NCBI GenBank assembly: GCA_023511625.1
Contig: JAIMBD010000007.1
Coordinates: forward strand, 1-64,000
Source of the DNA: Bacillota bacterium
GTDB lineage: Bacteria; Bacillota; Sulfobacillia; Sulfobacillales; Sulfobacillaceae
Direction of reading: 5' to 3'
Length of the DNA stretch: 64,000 nucleotides
How positions within the stretch are numbered: position 1 is the stretch's first letter; each line of letters opens with the position of its first letter. A model generated the notes under the pieces. The model was given only the letters and a program-made list of their open reading frames with translations, was not told the DNA's origin and made no database searches. A program made the translations under genes and the position numbers. Shown in pieces: positions 40,558-49,422 of this stretch.

Positions 40558-41703
40558 TTAAGCCTGCGGATTGAGGCTCCCGGTGTCCCGCAGCGTCACC
40601 GCGACCGTGACGGTCACCGGCGCGCGGGCCAAGGCCGCGGTCCAGGTTTTCGGGTTGGGGGCAGCGGAAAAGGGGCGGGTGGCGAGGGCTTTCGGGTAAC
40701 AGGCGAAGAGGTCGAGGCGGTGGGCCTGGGACCAGCGGACAAGGGCCAGCGCGTCGTGGGCCAGCACCTCCGCCGCTCGGCGTTGGATGGCCGAGGCGCT
40801 CAGGAGCGGGCCCGTGCCATCGACCTCGTCGAGGGTGACGGCGACCTGGCCGGCGACTGTCAGGCGACCGGCAGCCAACGCGATGTGAAAGTGGCTCGAC
40901 ACCGTCTGCAGGACATACCGGCGTCCTCCGTCTTTCAGGCTTAAGAGGAGAGACGGTGCGCGCCCGGCCAAAAGGCCGTAGGTTTCGGTCTCTCGGCGGC
41001 TCCACTCTCCGGCCAGCCCCAGCGGTGTGACCACGGCGGCGCCGACCACGCTGAAGTCCGACCCACTGGCCACCCCCGGTTCTGGGCGAAGCGCCAGCAC
41101 CGGCAACACCGCCGCCTCCGCCGGCTGGTTTAACCAGTGTTCGGCGATCTGGTACATGCGCACGGGGTAGGCCCAGCCGTCGTGTTCCGCCGCCTTTAAG
41201 GTCTGGTTGAGGACCTCGACCGGATCGGGTCCTACCGGATTGGTGGTCTCGGCAAACGGCATCGCCTGGCTGCGGCTGACCAGCACCCAAAAGGTGCGGT
41301 GCAGGTAGGGGGCGCGCATCAGGCGGTCGACCAGTCCCGGCCAGCCAGGAGAACGGAGGACGGCGGGACTGATGACTACCACCCGGAGATGGGCGAAGGT
41401 CAAGGGGTTGCGGTTGGGAAAGTCGAGCCCTGTGCGGCGCAGGGCCTCCGTCACGGAGGACCCCGTCCCTTGAAAAACCCAGGTGGGGCGTTCGGCGCCG
41501 CTGCCGCTCGAAGCCCCTGGCGAATGCATCAGCTGGGGCACGTCGGATTCCACCGTGACCTGGTAGCGGCCGTGCACCCAGTCTACAGCCAACAGCACGG
41601 GAATGGTCAAGGGTTCAGGGGTAGCGATGTCCCAGCAGCCCGACAGGCTAACGGTCAACAGGGCGCACAAGACCGCCCAGGCTCCGCGCCGCCGGCCGAT
41701 CAT
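40558..41703 (-). CDS. Spore germination receptor lipoprotein, GerC type
   Basis: The 381-residue lipoprotein starts with a signal and lipobox (LTVSLSGCWD, Cys about residue 23), followed by ATPEPLTIPVLLAVDW as in GerAC/GerKC/GerC proteins. The Ger(x)C domain covers the rest. ATG 41703 overlaps the preceding stop (ATGA). It forms the third subunit of the inner-membrane germinant receptor. The chain ends 17 bases before the shared terminator. Confidence 0.88.
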   Translation of the reverse strand: MIGRRRGAWAVLCALLTVSLSGCWDIATPEPLTIPVLLAVDWVHGRYQVTVESDVPQLMHSPGASSGSGAERPTWVFQGTGSSVTEALRRTGLDFPNRNPLTFAHLRVVVISPAVLRSPGWPGLVDRLMRAPYLHRTFWVLVSRSQAMPFAETTNPVGPDPVEVLNQTLKAAEHDGWAYPVRMYQIAEHWLNQPAEAAVLPVLALRPEPGVASGSDFSVVGAAVVTPLGLAGEWSRRETETYGLLAGRAPSLLLSLKDGGRRYVLQTVSSHFHIALAAGRLTVAGQVAVTLDEVDGTGPLLSASAIQRRAAEVLAHDALALVRWSQAHRLDLFACYPKALATRPFSAAPNPKTWTAALARAPVTVTVAVTLRDTGSLNPQA

Positions 41704-42788
41704 CGGACCCGGGGGCTTAGGCGCATCCGCGCCCCGGCCCCGGCCAACACCCCCACCAGAGCGGGAAACAGGGAGAAGGTCCAGCTGGTGGCGATGAACC
41801 CGATGCGGCTTGGTACGGAGGGGAAGGCCACCAGCGCGAGGGCCAAAGTCAGGCCTCCCGTGGCGAGCGGCCACGCCGCGTGCCACCGCCGCCGCCACGC
41901 CCGGCGCAGGGCGTCGCTGGCGGCAAAGAGCCAGATGGCCAATTTCAGTTCGATGAGGCCGAGCCACACCGGCACGAAGATGAGGTCGAGGCGCGACAGA
42001 AACTGGCCTGCGCGCACGAGGCGAATGGTTTCCAGCACCGGATAAGTGGCAAGGCGGGCATAGCCCACGCCGAGCACGCCCCAGACCACTATCGTGGTGG
42101 CGAGCAGGACGGCGCTGGCGCCGAGGGCCCCCTCGACAACGGCTCGGGTCAGGCGGGCAGGGCGGTCCTCGCGGCAGTAATCGAGAAAGCTCACGCCGAC
42201 CACGCTCTCGCCGAGAAAACTCAGGGGCAAAGCCGCCGCCGACCACACCGAAGCCCACCGGTTCGGCCACCACGGTAGGTAGTTGGTGGGCCGGATGAAG
42301 CCTAAGGTGGGGAGGATGAGGATCGCGCTGAAGCCGAGGCCGGTCATGGTCAAAAGGTCGCTCACCCGGGCCAACCCCTCTGCCCTGCCATAAGCCAGCG
42401 CCACCGCGGCCCCGAGAACCAGGGCCCCCACTGCCCAGCCCGGTGTGCGGGGCAGCACGCTTGCCTGCACGAAGCTCAAGAGCTCGTTCCAGATGGAGAT
42501 GCAAGCCACTGCGAGGGCCAGGCCGTAAAAGCCTGACAGCACCTGTCCGCCGCTACGCCCTAGGGCCTTCTGGAAGACGTGGTGGGGGCCATGGCCCGCC
42601 ATCAGCGCGGCCACGGACCAGTTGATGGCCAAGCCCCCGCCCGTGGCCAGCGCCAAGGCCCACAGGGCTCCGCTGCCGGCTTGAGCGAAGGCCTGCCCAG
42701 GCAAGAAGACCACCGTGGTGGGGAGGATGGCCATCAGCTGTAGCCGCCGGAGCTGTTTTGCGCTGATGGTGTGGCGCACCGACCTCAT
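41700..42788 (-). CDS. Spore germination receptor permease-like subunit, GerB type
   Basis: The 362-residue protein has ten helices of the GerAB/APC amino-acid permease fold (ISAKQLRRLQLMAILPTTVVFLP, then IWNELLSFVQASVLPRTPGW). It binds germinants, usually amino acids, in the membrane. Start ATG 42788 overlaps the GerA stop (ATGA). It belongs to the family PF03845-type spore permeases. Confidence 0.88.
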   Translation of the reverse strand: MRSVRHTISAKQLRRLQLMAILPTTVVFLPGQAFAQAGSGALWALALATGGGLAINWSVAALMAGHGPHHVFQKALGRSGGQVLSGFYGLALAVACISIWNELLSFVQASVLPRTPGWAVGALVLGAAVALAYGRAEGLARVSDLLTMTGLGFSAILILPTLGFIRPTNYLPWWPNRWASVWSAAALPLSFLGESVVGVSFLDYCREDRPARLTRAVVEGALGASAVLLATTIVVWGVLGVGYARLATYPVLETIRLVRAGQFLSRLDLIFVPVWLGLIELKLAIWLFAASDALRRAWRRRWHAAWPLATGGLTLALALVAFPSVPSRIGFIATSWTFSLFPALVGVLAGAGARMRLSPRVR

Positions 42789-44242
42789 CTTCGGCCCGGC
42801 GTCTGGCGTGGCCAGCGGACCACGGTATCCCGCCAGCCGCCGGGCCGCCAGGGGCTGAGGGGGGCGAGATAGGCCACCTGGGCCGACTGCACCCGCACCG
42901 CCACGGCCAAAAGCGCCATCCAGGCAGTGACTACGCCCACAAACCCGAATACGGCCGCGACCGGGATCAAGGCGTAGCGCAGGACCCGCAAGACGTTGGA
43001 AAGATTGGCATCGGGGACCAGGTACTGGGCCAAGATGGCCAGGGTGACGGTGATGAGGGTGGGAGCGCTGACGATGCCGGCTTGGATGGCGGCGTTGCCC
43101 AAGATGAGGGTGCCGAAGATGGTGACCGTCTGCCCCAGGGCGCCGGGCATGATGAGCCCCGCCTCTTGCACCACGTCGACCACGCCGAGCAGGATGAGGG
43201 TCTCCACGACTGCAGGGAAGGGGATGCTGAGCCGGGTGCGGACCGTGGTGAGGTAGAGGGCAAGGGGAATAAAGGCGGGGTTGACGGTGATGGCGGCGAC
43301 GAACACCGCCGGAAGCGTGGTGGCGATGAGAAGCCCCACGTAGCGCGCGCATCGCGTGATCGAACCCGTCAGCGGCATTTGGTAGTAATCGCCGGGACTG
43401 GACAGAAGGTCGGTCAGGCGTGCCGGCACCAGCAACACGCTCGGGCTGTGGTCGACCAGGATGGCGGCGCGGCCCTGTAACAGGGCTGCCGCCACCTGGT
43501 CCGGCCGTTCGCTGTACTGGGTGAGCGGTAACCAGGCGGGGCCGGCCAGCGCCTGGGCCAGGCGCGAGGAGTCGACCATGCCGCGCAGGGCAAGGATTTT
43601 CAGGCGCCGGCGCAGCCAGCGCAGGACCGGGGCCGGGGCCACGCCCATGAGGTGCACCAGCGCCACCGTGTTCTCGCTCAAGCCGCCAAGGCGTAAGGTC
43701 TCGGCCCGCAGCGCAGGCGTGGCCAGGTACTGGCGCAAAAGGCCGAGATTTACCGCCAGCACCTCGACGAACCCCACGTGAGGGCCGTGGACCACCGTGG
43801 CGTTGGGCGGCTCGGCGACGCTGCGCTGGGGCGGCTTGGCCACGTCTACGGCCCACCATCCCCCTGCGGCGCTGCCGCACACCGCATGGCCGGCCAGCAA
43901 GGCCTCGAGGGCCTGCGAGCGGGTGAAGACCGGCGCGACTTTGGGCAGCGTGAAGTGAGCCGGGGCTACTCCGGCTTCCAACGGGGCCACCACCCCTTGT
44001 AGCAGCGGCACGGTGTCCACCAGTCCTTCAAGGTACAGGAGCATGGCCGGGCCTTGGGGGGTGTCGAGCCGACGGGCCACCAAGTCCGGCGGGTGGCCCA
44101 GCGCCTTGGCCAGGACATCGCCGCCCCGGAAGGGGTCGGAAGGCAGGGCGTCATCCCCCGTCCAACTCTCCAGCCGGTTGCCGAACCGCTCCAAAAGGGC
44201 TACCAGCTCCGCGACCGCCTCCATTCCCGGCATGAACGACAT
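42785..44242 (-). CDS. Spore germination receptor subunit, GerA type
   Basis: The 485-residue protein has a soluble N-terminal domain, then helices in the C-terminal half (SIPFPAVVETLILLGVVDVVQEAGLIMPGALGQ written by its ends; FVAAITVNPAFIPLAL). It matches GerAA/GerKA family subunits that assemble with GerB and GerC into a receptor that opens the dormant spore. ATG 44242 has AAAGGAGG about 11 bases upstream. Order A-B-C with 4-base overlaps. The germinant is unknown. Confidence 0.9.
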   Translation of the reverse strand: MSFMPGMEAVAELVALLERFGNRLESWTGDDALPSDPFRGGDVLAKALGHPPDLVARRLDTPQGPAMLLYLEGLVDTVPLLQGVVAPLEAGVAPAHFTLPKVAPVFTRSQALEALLAGHAVCGSAAGGWWAVDVAKPPQRSVAEPPNATVVHGPHVGFVEVLAVNLGLLRQYLATPALRAETLRLGGLSENTVALVHLMGVAPAPVLRWLRRRLKILALRGMVDSSRLAQALAGPAWLPLTQYSERPDQVAAALLQGRAAILVDHSPSVLLVPARLTDLLSSPGDYYQMPLTGSITRCARYVGLLIATTLPAVFVAAITVNPAFIPLALYLTTVRTRLSIPFPAVVETLILLGVVDVVQEAGLIMPGALGQTVTIFGTLILGNAAIQAGIVSAPTLITVTLAILAQYLVPDANLSNVLRVLRYALIPVAAVFGFVGVVTAWMALLAVAVRVQSAQVAYLAPLSPWRPGGWRDTVVRWPRQTPGRR

Positions 44243-44526
44243 GCTTCCGGTGGCCTCCTTTCCCCGCTTTCTCCGCCCTTGCGGGCGGCTTCCTTGGCCG
44301 TGTCGCCCCTAATGCGCCGCCTTCGGGGGTCGGCGACAGGGCTGCCATGGCTTTTTGACCTAGGATTTCCTCTTGGTAGCAGGCTATGAGAAGAAGCCGG
44401 TCGCCGGTTTTTGGGTCGAGCCGCGCCCAGTGCGCAAAAACTGTCGCGGAAAAGAGGAATGCCAGGATCCCTGTCGAAAGGGAAGGTGCCGGGAAATATT
44501 GGAGCAAAGACGGGGATGAGCGGCAC

Positions 44527-45102
44527 ATGGGGAACAAAGCGCTGGCATTCTTCGACCGGGGCTTGGCCGTGGAGGTGGCCTCTCCCATCTTTTCCCCGCC
44601 GCGACCGCGGCGGCGCGGGCGGAAGAACGAGCGGGAACGGTTCTTCCCCAACGGAGCCCCGATTCCGACCCGCGAGCAGCTGATCCAATACATTCTCGAG
44701 CACGTGCTGTACCAGATCGACCTGACGGTGGGGGGGCCGGTCTTCTGCAAGCACATCGTCAAGCCCAATCAGGACCGCAATCGCGAGAGCATGTACCACA
44801 TCGTCTTCGGCCCACCGCCGTGGGCGGGGGTGTGGGAGGTGGTGGGCAACCGCCGCATGTTCGACGTCCGCACCATCTACCTTGAGCAGGAGAAGACCTG
44901 GTTGCCGCAGATCGTCTTGTCGCCGGGCAACTACATCGGGGTGGACAACCTTAACGGCATCGAGCTGTCCTACCGGGAACTGAAGGCCGAGATGATCCGG
45001 CGCGGATTTACCACCGCCGAAGAGTTCGACCGCTATTCCGATACCAGCGAAGAGGGTCGGCGGCTGGCGATTCAGACCGCCGTGCGGGGCATCTGGATGT
45101 GA
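44527..45102 (+). CDS. Hypothetical protein upstream of the motility operon
   Basis: This 191-residue soluble protein has no recognised family. A compact, well-ordered middle (EQLIQYILEHVLYQIDLTV, then GGPVFCKHIVKPNQDRN, VWEVVGNRRMFDVRTIYLE) and no long low-complexity run suggest a real folded protein. The start ATG 44527 has only a weak GGGGATG upstream, and the open frame runs further. It is 43 bases before motA on the same strand. Confidence 0.5.
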   Translation: MGNKALAFFDRGLAVEVASPIFSPPRPRRRGRKNERERFFPNGAPIPTREQLIQYILEHVLYQIDLTVGGPVFCKHIVKPNQDRNRESMYHIVFGPPPWAGVWEVVGNRRMFDVRTIYLEQEKTWLPQIVLSPGNYIGVDNLNGIELSYRELKAEMIRRGFTTAEEFDRYSDTSEEGRRLAIQTAVRGIWM

Positions 45103-45145
45103 CGCGAGGGCACTGCAGGACGCCACGGGAAAGAAGGGACGCGCG

Positions 45146-45970
45146 GTGAAGATCGACATCTCGGCGCTCGGGGGCATCATCTTTGGGGTGGTGGCGCTGG
45201 TTTCCGGATTCGTCCTCGAGGGCGGCCGAGCCGGGGCGCTGTTGCAGGGGACGGCAGCCATCATCGTCATCGGGGGGACCATCGCCGCCACGGCGGTATC
45301 GTTCTCCCTCGACGACCTCAAGAAGGTCCCCCAGTTGATGCGCATGGGGTTCACCCGCCAGACCTTTGACCCCATCGCGCTCATCGACCAGTTGGCGCGG
45401 TACACCGACATCGCTCGCCGCGAGCAACCGTTGGCGTTGGAGCGGGAAATCGAGCACGCCGGCGACCAATTCCTGGCCAAGGGGCTTCAGCTCATCGTCG
45501 ACAACGCCGACCCGGAACTCATCCGCCAGATGCTGGAGGCGGACATTTACGCCTGGTCCAACCAGCAGCGGGTGGGGGTGTCGATCTTCGAGGCCGCTGG
45601 AGGCTATGCTCCCACCATGGGCATCATCGGGACGGTGATGGGGCTGGTGCACGTATTGGGGGAACTGGCTGGAAATCCCAACGACCTCGCCACGGCCATC
45701 GGGCTGTCGTTCATTGCCACCCTGTACGGGGTGTCGACGGCCAACCTGCTGTGGCTGCCGATGGCCAGCAACCTCAAGAACAAGGCCAAACATGACCTGT
45801 TGAAGCGGCAGATCGCGCTCGAGGGGATTTTGTCCATTCAGCAGGGCATGCCGCCGGCCATCTTGAAGGACAAGCTGATGAGCTTCATCCGGCCGGCCGC
45901 CGAAGGCGGCGCCGGCGCAGGGGCGGCGGCAGAAGGGGTCCCGGGCCGCCGGGCGGTGGGGGCGTCGTAG
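45146..45970 (+). CDS. motA: Flagellar stator protein MotA
   Basis: The 274-residue protein has four helices, a large cytoplasmic loop and the second helix pair after it (YAPTMGIIGTVMGLVHVL, then LSFIATLYGVSTANLLWLP). The PTMGIIGTVMGL motif is the stator proton or sodium path. Start GTG 45146 follows GAAGGGACG. The C-terminus is a Gly/Ala tail. It is the first gene of the motility operon here, with motB directly after. Confidence 0.93.
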   Translation: MKIDISALGGIIFGVVALVSGFVLEGGRAGALLQGTAAIIVIGGTIAATAVSFSLDDLKKVPQLMRMGFTRQTFDPIALIDQLARYTDIARREQPLALEREIEHAGDQFLAKGLQLIVDNADPELIRQMLEADIYAWSNQQRVGVSIFEAAGGYAPTMGIIGTVMGLVHVLGELAGNPNDLATAIGLSFIATLYGVSTANLLWLPMASNLKNKAKHDLLKRQIALEGILSIQQGMPPAILKDKLMSFIRPAAEGGAGAGAAAEGVPGRRAVGAS

Positions 45971-46723
45971 ATGCGGTGGGAGGACGACGGCGAAGAACAC
46001 GGGTCTGAGACCGGAGGGCTTTTGCGGTGGCTCATCACCTACGCCGACCTCATCACGCTGTTGTTGGCGTTTTTTATCATTCTCTACGCTTTGAACCGCA
46101 CGCAACAGGTGCGGTTTACGCTCATCGCCCAAGCCCTGTCGCGAGAGTTCAATTCCCAGAGCATCATCGGCCAGTCGCCGGGGCCCTCGGTCATCCAGGG
46201 GCTCTCTGGCACCCGCACCAGCGGGCCCAGCACCGAGCTTCTGCAGCTTTCCCGGCTCCAGACGGCGCTGCAACAAGCCATCGACCAGGCAGGGCTCGGG
46301 CGACAGGTGTCGATCACCTCAAGCCCGGTGGGGGTGGAGCTGAGCCTCAACGCCCACCTGCTCTTTGCGCCGGGACGTGCAGAGCTGAGCCCTCAGGCGG
46401 TGGCGCTCCTGCGCTCGCTCGGAACGGTGTTGACCCGGGTGCCCAACCCGATTGAAGTGGCGGGGTACACCGACAGCACCCCCATCCACACCGCGCGCTA
46501 TCCCAGTAACTGGCAGCTTTCGGCCATGCGCGCGGCCAACGTGGTCTACACCTTGGCCCAAGTGCCGGGGATGGATCCCAAGCGCCTGTTCGTCACGGCC
46601 TGGAGCAAGTACCACCCGGTGGCATCGAACGCCACGGCGCAGGGGCGCCAGGAAAACCGGCGGGTGAACATCGTCATCCTGCGCACGCCGGTGGCGCAGG
46701 TGGTCACGGCCAGCGGCGGATAG
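45971..46723 (+). CDS. motB: Flagellar stator protein MotB
   Basis: The 250-residue protein has one helix near residues 18-40 with the ion-binding Asp in TYADLITLLLAFFI, and a C-terminal OmpA-like peptidoglycan-binding domain (VEVAGYTDSTPIH written as VAGYTDSTPIH; NRRVNIVIL at the end). It starts with ATG 45971 right after the motA stop. It anchors the stator to the cell wall. Confidence 0.93.
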   Translation: MRWEDDGEEHGSETGGLLRWLITYADLITLLLAFFIILYALNRTQQVRFTLIAQALSREFNSQSIIGQSPGPSVIQGLSGTRTSGPSTELLQLSRLQTALQQAIDQAGLGRQVSITSSPVGVELSLNAHLLFAPGRAELSPQAVALLRSLGTVLTRVPNPIEVAGYTDSTPIHTARYPSNWQLSAMRAANVVYTLAQVPGMDPKRLFVTAWSKYHPVASNATAQGRQENRRVNIVILRTPVAQVVTASGG

Positions 46724-46788
46724 GGCAGCTGAGGGCAAGCCGGCGCGCCGAAGGCGGCGCGAAACCGAAAGGGGGACACGAAGACGGC

Positions 46789-47139
46789 ATGCAATTGACG
46801 GAAGCGGCGATTGTCCAGGCTTTGAGTCTGTCGCAGAAGGCGCTCTTAACCGAGGCCAACAACTTGGCCAACGCCGAGACGCCAGGCTACCAGGCCGAGC
46901 GCTGGTCGTTCCGCGCGGCCTTGGCCCAGGCCATCGCCATGGGTCCCAACGCGGTGTTGAGCGTGGCGGGGACACCGGTGCCTGATCCCGGGGCCACCCA
47001 GGCCAACGGCAACACCGTCTCCATCACGCGGTCGATGACGGCCTTGGCTCAGGACCAGGTCTACTACGATACGGCCGTGGCGGCCTGGCAGCACTGGCAG
47101 AACGGGATCAAGGCGGTGGCGGAAGGGAAGGCCCTGTGA
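46789..47139 (+). CDS. flgB: Flagellar rod protein FlgB
   Basis: The 116-residue rod protein has the flagellar rod N-terminal motif (LSQKALLTEANNLANAETPGYQ) and C-terminal repeats typical of FlgB. ATG 46789 is preceded by AAAGGGGGAC. Its stop overlaps the flgC start. Confidence 0.92.
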   Translation: MQLTEAAIVQALSLSQKALLTEANNLANAETPGYQAERWSFRAALAQAIAMGPNAVLSVAGTPVPDPGATQANGNTVSITRSMTALAQDQVYYDTAVAAWQHWQNGIKAVAEGKAL

Positions 47140-47540
47140 TGTTTAGCGGACTGAGCATTCCGGCCAGCGCCTTGACGGCAGAGACCCTGCGCATGGACGT
47201 CATCGCCCAGAACCTGGCCAACATCGACACCACCGTCACGCCACAAGGGGGCCCCTACCGGCGCCAGTTCGTGGTGCTGGCGGCGCGCCCGGCAGGCGCA
47301 GACGGGGTGGGGCAGGGAGTGGAAGTGGCGGCGGTGCTGCCCGATCCGAGCCCCTTCAAGGTGGTCTACGACCCGGGCAATCCCCTGGCCAACGCCCAGG
47401 GCGATGTGCTCTACCCGAACGTGCACCTGGCCACCGAGATGGTCGACCTCATCGCCGCCTCGCGGGCCTACGCGGCCAACGCGACGGTCTTCAATGCGGT
47501 CAAGAGCGAAGCGGTCAAAGCCTTGAGCATCGGAGCGTGA
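47139..47540 (+). CDS. flgC: Flagellar rod protein FlgC
   Basis: The 133-residue protein has the rod motif ASALTAETLRMDVIAQNLANIDTT and the C-terminal HLATEMVDLIAASRAYAAN of proximal rod proteins. ATG 47139 overlaps the flgB stop by one base; a GTG just before it is the alternative. Confidence 0.92.
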   Translation: MFSGLSIPASALTAETLRMDVIAQNLANIDTTVTPQGGPYRRQFVVLAARPAGADGVGQGVEVAAVLPDPSPFKVVYDPGNPLANAQGDVLYPNVHLATEMVDLIAASRAYAANATVFNAVKSEAVKALSIGA

Positions 47541-47544
47541 GACC

Positions 47545-47844
47545 ATGGCCTTGACGTTGCAGTTCCTGCCCCCGGTCACGCTGCCGCCGGCGCCGGCGAG
47601 CACGGGCGGGGGCGGGGGGCATTCCGCAAGCTTCGGCGCCCTCCTGGGGCAGGCCGTAGGACGGCTGGAGTCCAGTCAAGCAGCGGCCGACCAGGCTATC
47701 CTGTCGGCCTTAAGCGGGAACACCTCGCTCACCACGGTGATGGTGGCCATGGCGGAGGCCCAGCTGACCCTGGATACGGCCGTAGCGGTGCAAAATCAAG
47801 CCCTGTCCAGTTATCAGACCATCATGAACATGCCCTTGAGCTGA
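47545..47844 (+). CDS. fliE: Flagellar hook-basal body protein FliE
   Basis: The 99-residue protein has the FliE pattern: Pro-rich N-terminus, ASFGALLGQAVGRLESSQAAAD, then SLTTVMVAMAEAQLTLDTAVAVQNQALSSYQTIMNM written by its ends (SLTTVMVAMAEAQ ... YQTIMNMPLS). It links the MS ring and rod. It starts 4 bases after flgC. Confidence 0.9.
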   Translation: MALTLQFLPPVTLPPAPASTGGGGGHSASFGALLGQAVGRLESSQAAADQAILSALSGNTSLTTVMVAMAEAQLTLDTAVAVQNQALSSYQTIMNMPLS

Positions 47845-47857
47845 GGAGCGGTTGCGG

Positions 47858-49420
47858 TTGAACGAGCGGATCCAGCAGCTGGGTCGGCAGGTGGTAGAGC
47901 GGATTCGAGCCATGGACAACACCCAGCGGTTGCGGCTGGGGGCTCTGTTGGCCTTGGGGGTGCTGCCGGTGGCCCTCGCCATCGGCTTTGTCACCCGGAC
48001 CAACTGGCAGCCGCTGTACACCAATTTGAGCCCGCAGGCAGCGGGACAGATCACTGCGGTCTTGACCCAGCAGAAGATTCCTTATCAACTCGCTGACCAA
48101 GGACGGACAGTGCTGGTGCCTCAACAGGATGTCGACCAGGTGCGGGTGGAACTGGCGGACCGCAACATTCCGTCCAGTTCCGCGGGGACGGTAGGGATGC
48201 CGACCCCCCTCACCTTTAGCCTGGGCGAAAGTAATCAGGAACTGCAGATGCAGGCGCTCCTCAACCTGGAGGCCGGCCTTCAGCAGACCATCGACACCAT
48301 CAACGGCGTGGACACCTCGCGCGTGCTGATCAACGAGCCTCCGCCGGCGCTGTTTGGCGAGGGGACGAACCCGGCCACGGCCTCGGTCTTCGTGCAGCTC
48401 AAACCCGGGGCAAGCCTCTCCCCGGCCGCCGTGCGCGGCATCATGAATCTGGTGGCGCACGCCGTCAACGGGCTTCAACCCAAGGACGTCTCGGTCGTGG
48501 ACCAAAACGGCACCCTGCTGTCGGCGCAAGCGCTCCAACCCACTGCGGCCAGCAACCTGGCCGGGGTGGCCAGTTCCGAACTGCAGGCGGAAGAGGCAGT
48601 GGACCAGGCCATCGAGAACAATGTCGCCTCCATGTTGAACCAGGTGTTGGGTCCAGGGCAGGCCGTGGTGCGCGTCAACGCCGCCCTCAACTTCAACTCC
48701 GGAACCCAGACGCAAGTGACCTACGGCAAAGGCGTGATCTCCTCGCAGCAGGTGGAAACCTCTACCAGCCAGAACGCGCCGGCGCCCGTGACTCAGGCCG
48801 GCGCAGGCGGGAACGTCCCCGGCTATCCTACGGTGAACCTAGGGACCGGGAATTCCCAGAGCAACCAGAACACCACCATCACGCGCTACCTGGTCCCCAA
48901 GACCGAGACGCAGACCACCCTGCCGGCCGGATCCATCTCCCGGCTGACGGTGGCGGTGGCCGTGGATCAGCGGCTGACACCGGCGGAACAAGCCAACCTG
49001 CAAAACCTGGTGGCCCAGGCGGCCGGGATTCAACCGGGGCGCGGGGATCGGGTGACGGTGGTCGGACAGCCGTTCAACCGCCAACAGGTCAACCAGGTGT
49101 TGGCACAGATGGCGGCGGCCCAGCGGGCCCAGCGCCTGCGGCAGGAGATCGCGGCGGCTGTGGCGGCACTGGCGGGCTTGGGTCTCATCCTGCTCGTGCG
49201 GCGGCAGCTTCGGCGCGCACAGAAGGCCCGAGAAAGCGTCCCGGCGGCGCTGCCGGCGCCGGAGACCCCGGCGGTGGTCATCGAGCGCAGCGAGCTGGGC
49301 GCAGGCCCGGAGGCCGAGTACGCCTTGGACCAGGAGCGCCGCTACCTCGGCGAGATGCTCAAGCGCGACCCCCAGAACGTGGCCCGCCTGGTGCGCACGT
49401 GGCTGGAGCAAGAGGGATAG
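47858..49420 (+). CDS. fliF: Flagellar MS-ring protein FliF
   Basis: The 520-residue membrane ring protein has a first helix at about residues 27-45, YTNLSPQAAGQITAVL, the ring-building motifs NGVDTSRVLIN, SVVDQNGTLLS, a variable periplasm-exposed part, and the second helix near 430-450. The C-terminal end (YLGEMLKRDPQNVARLVRTWL) is the FliG-binding tail. TTG 47858 is chosen because GAGGAG stands 9 bases upstream; TTG 47852 is possible. Confidence 0.92.
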   Translation: MNERIQQLGRQVVERIRAMDNTQRLRLGALLALGVLPVALAIGFVTRTNWQPLYTNLSPQAAGQITAVLTQQKIPYQLADQGRTVLVPQQDVDQVRVELADRNIPSSSAGTVGMPTPLTFSLGESNQELQMQALLNLEAGLQQTIDTINGVDTSRVLINEPPPALFGEGTNPATASVFVQLKPGASLSPAAVRGIMNLVAHAVNGLQPKDVSVVDQNGTLLSAQALQPTAASNLAGVASSELQAEEAVDQAIENNVASMLNQVLGPGQAVVRVNAALNFNSGTQTQVTYGKGVISSQQVETSTSQNAPAPVTQAGAGGNVPGYPTVNLGTGNSQSNQNTTITRYLVPKTETQTTLPAGSISRLTVAVAVDQRLTPAEQANLQNLVAQAAGIQPGRGDRVTVVGQPFNRQQVNQVLAQMAAAQRAQRLRQEIAAAVAALAGLGLILLVRRQLRRAQKARESVPAALPAPETPAVVIERSELGAGPEAEYALDQERRYLGEMLKRDPQNVARLVRTWLEQEG

Positions 49421-49422
49421 CC

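Noticed and set aside
44200-45480. 426-codon minus-strand frame
   Set aside because: Runs across the gerA/mot intergenic region and opposite motA; no conserved product.
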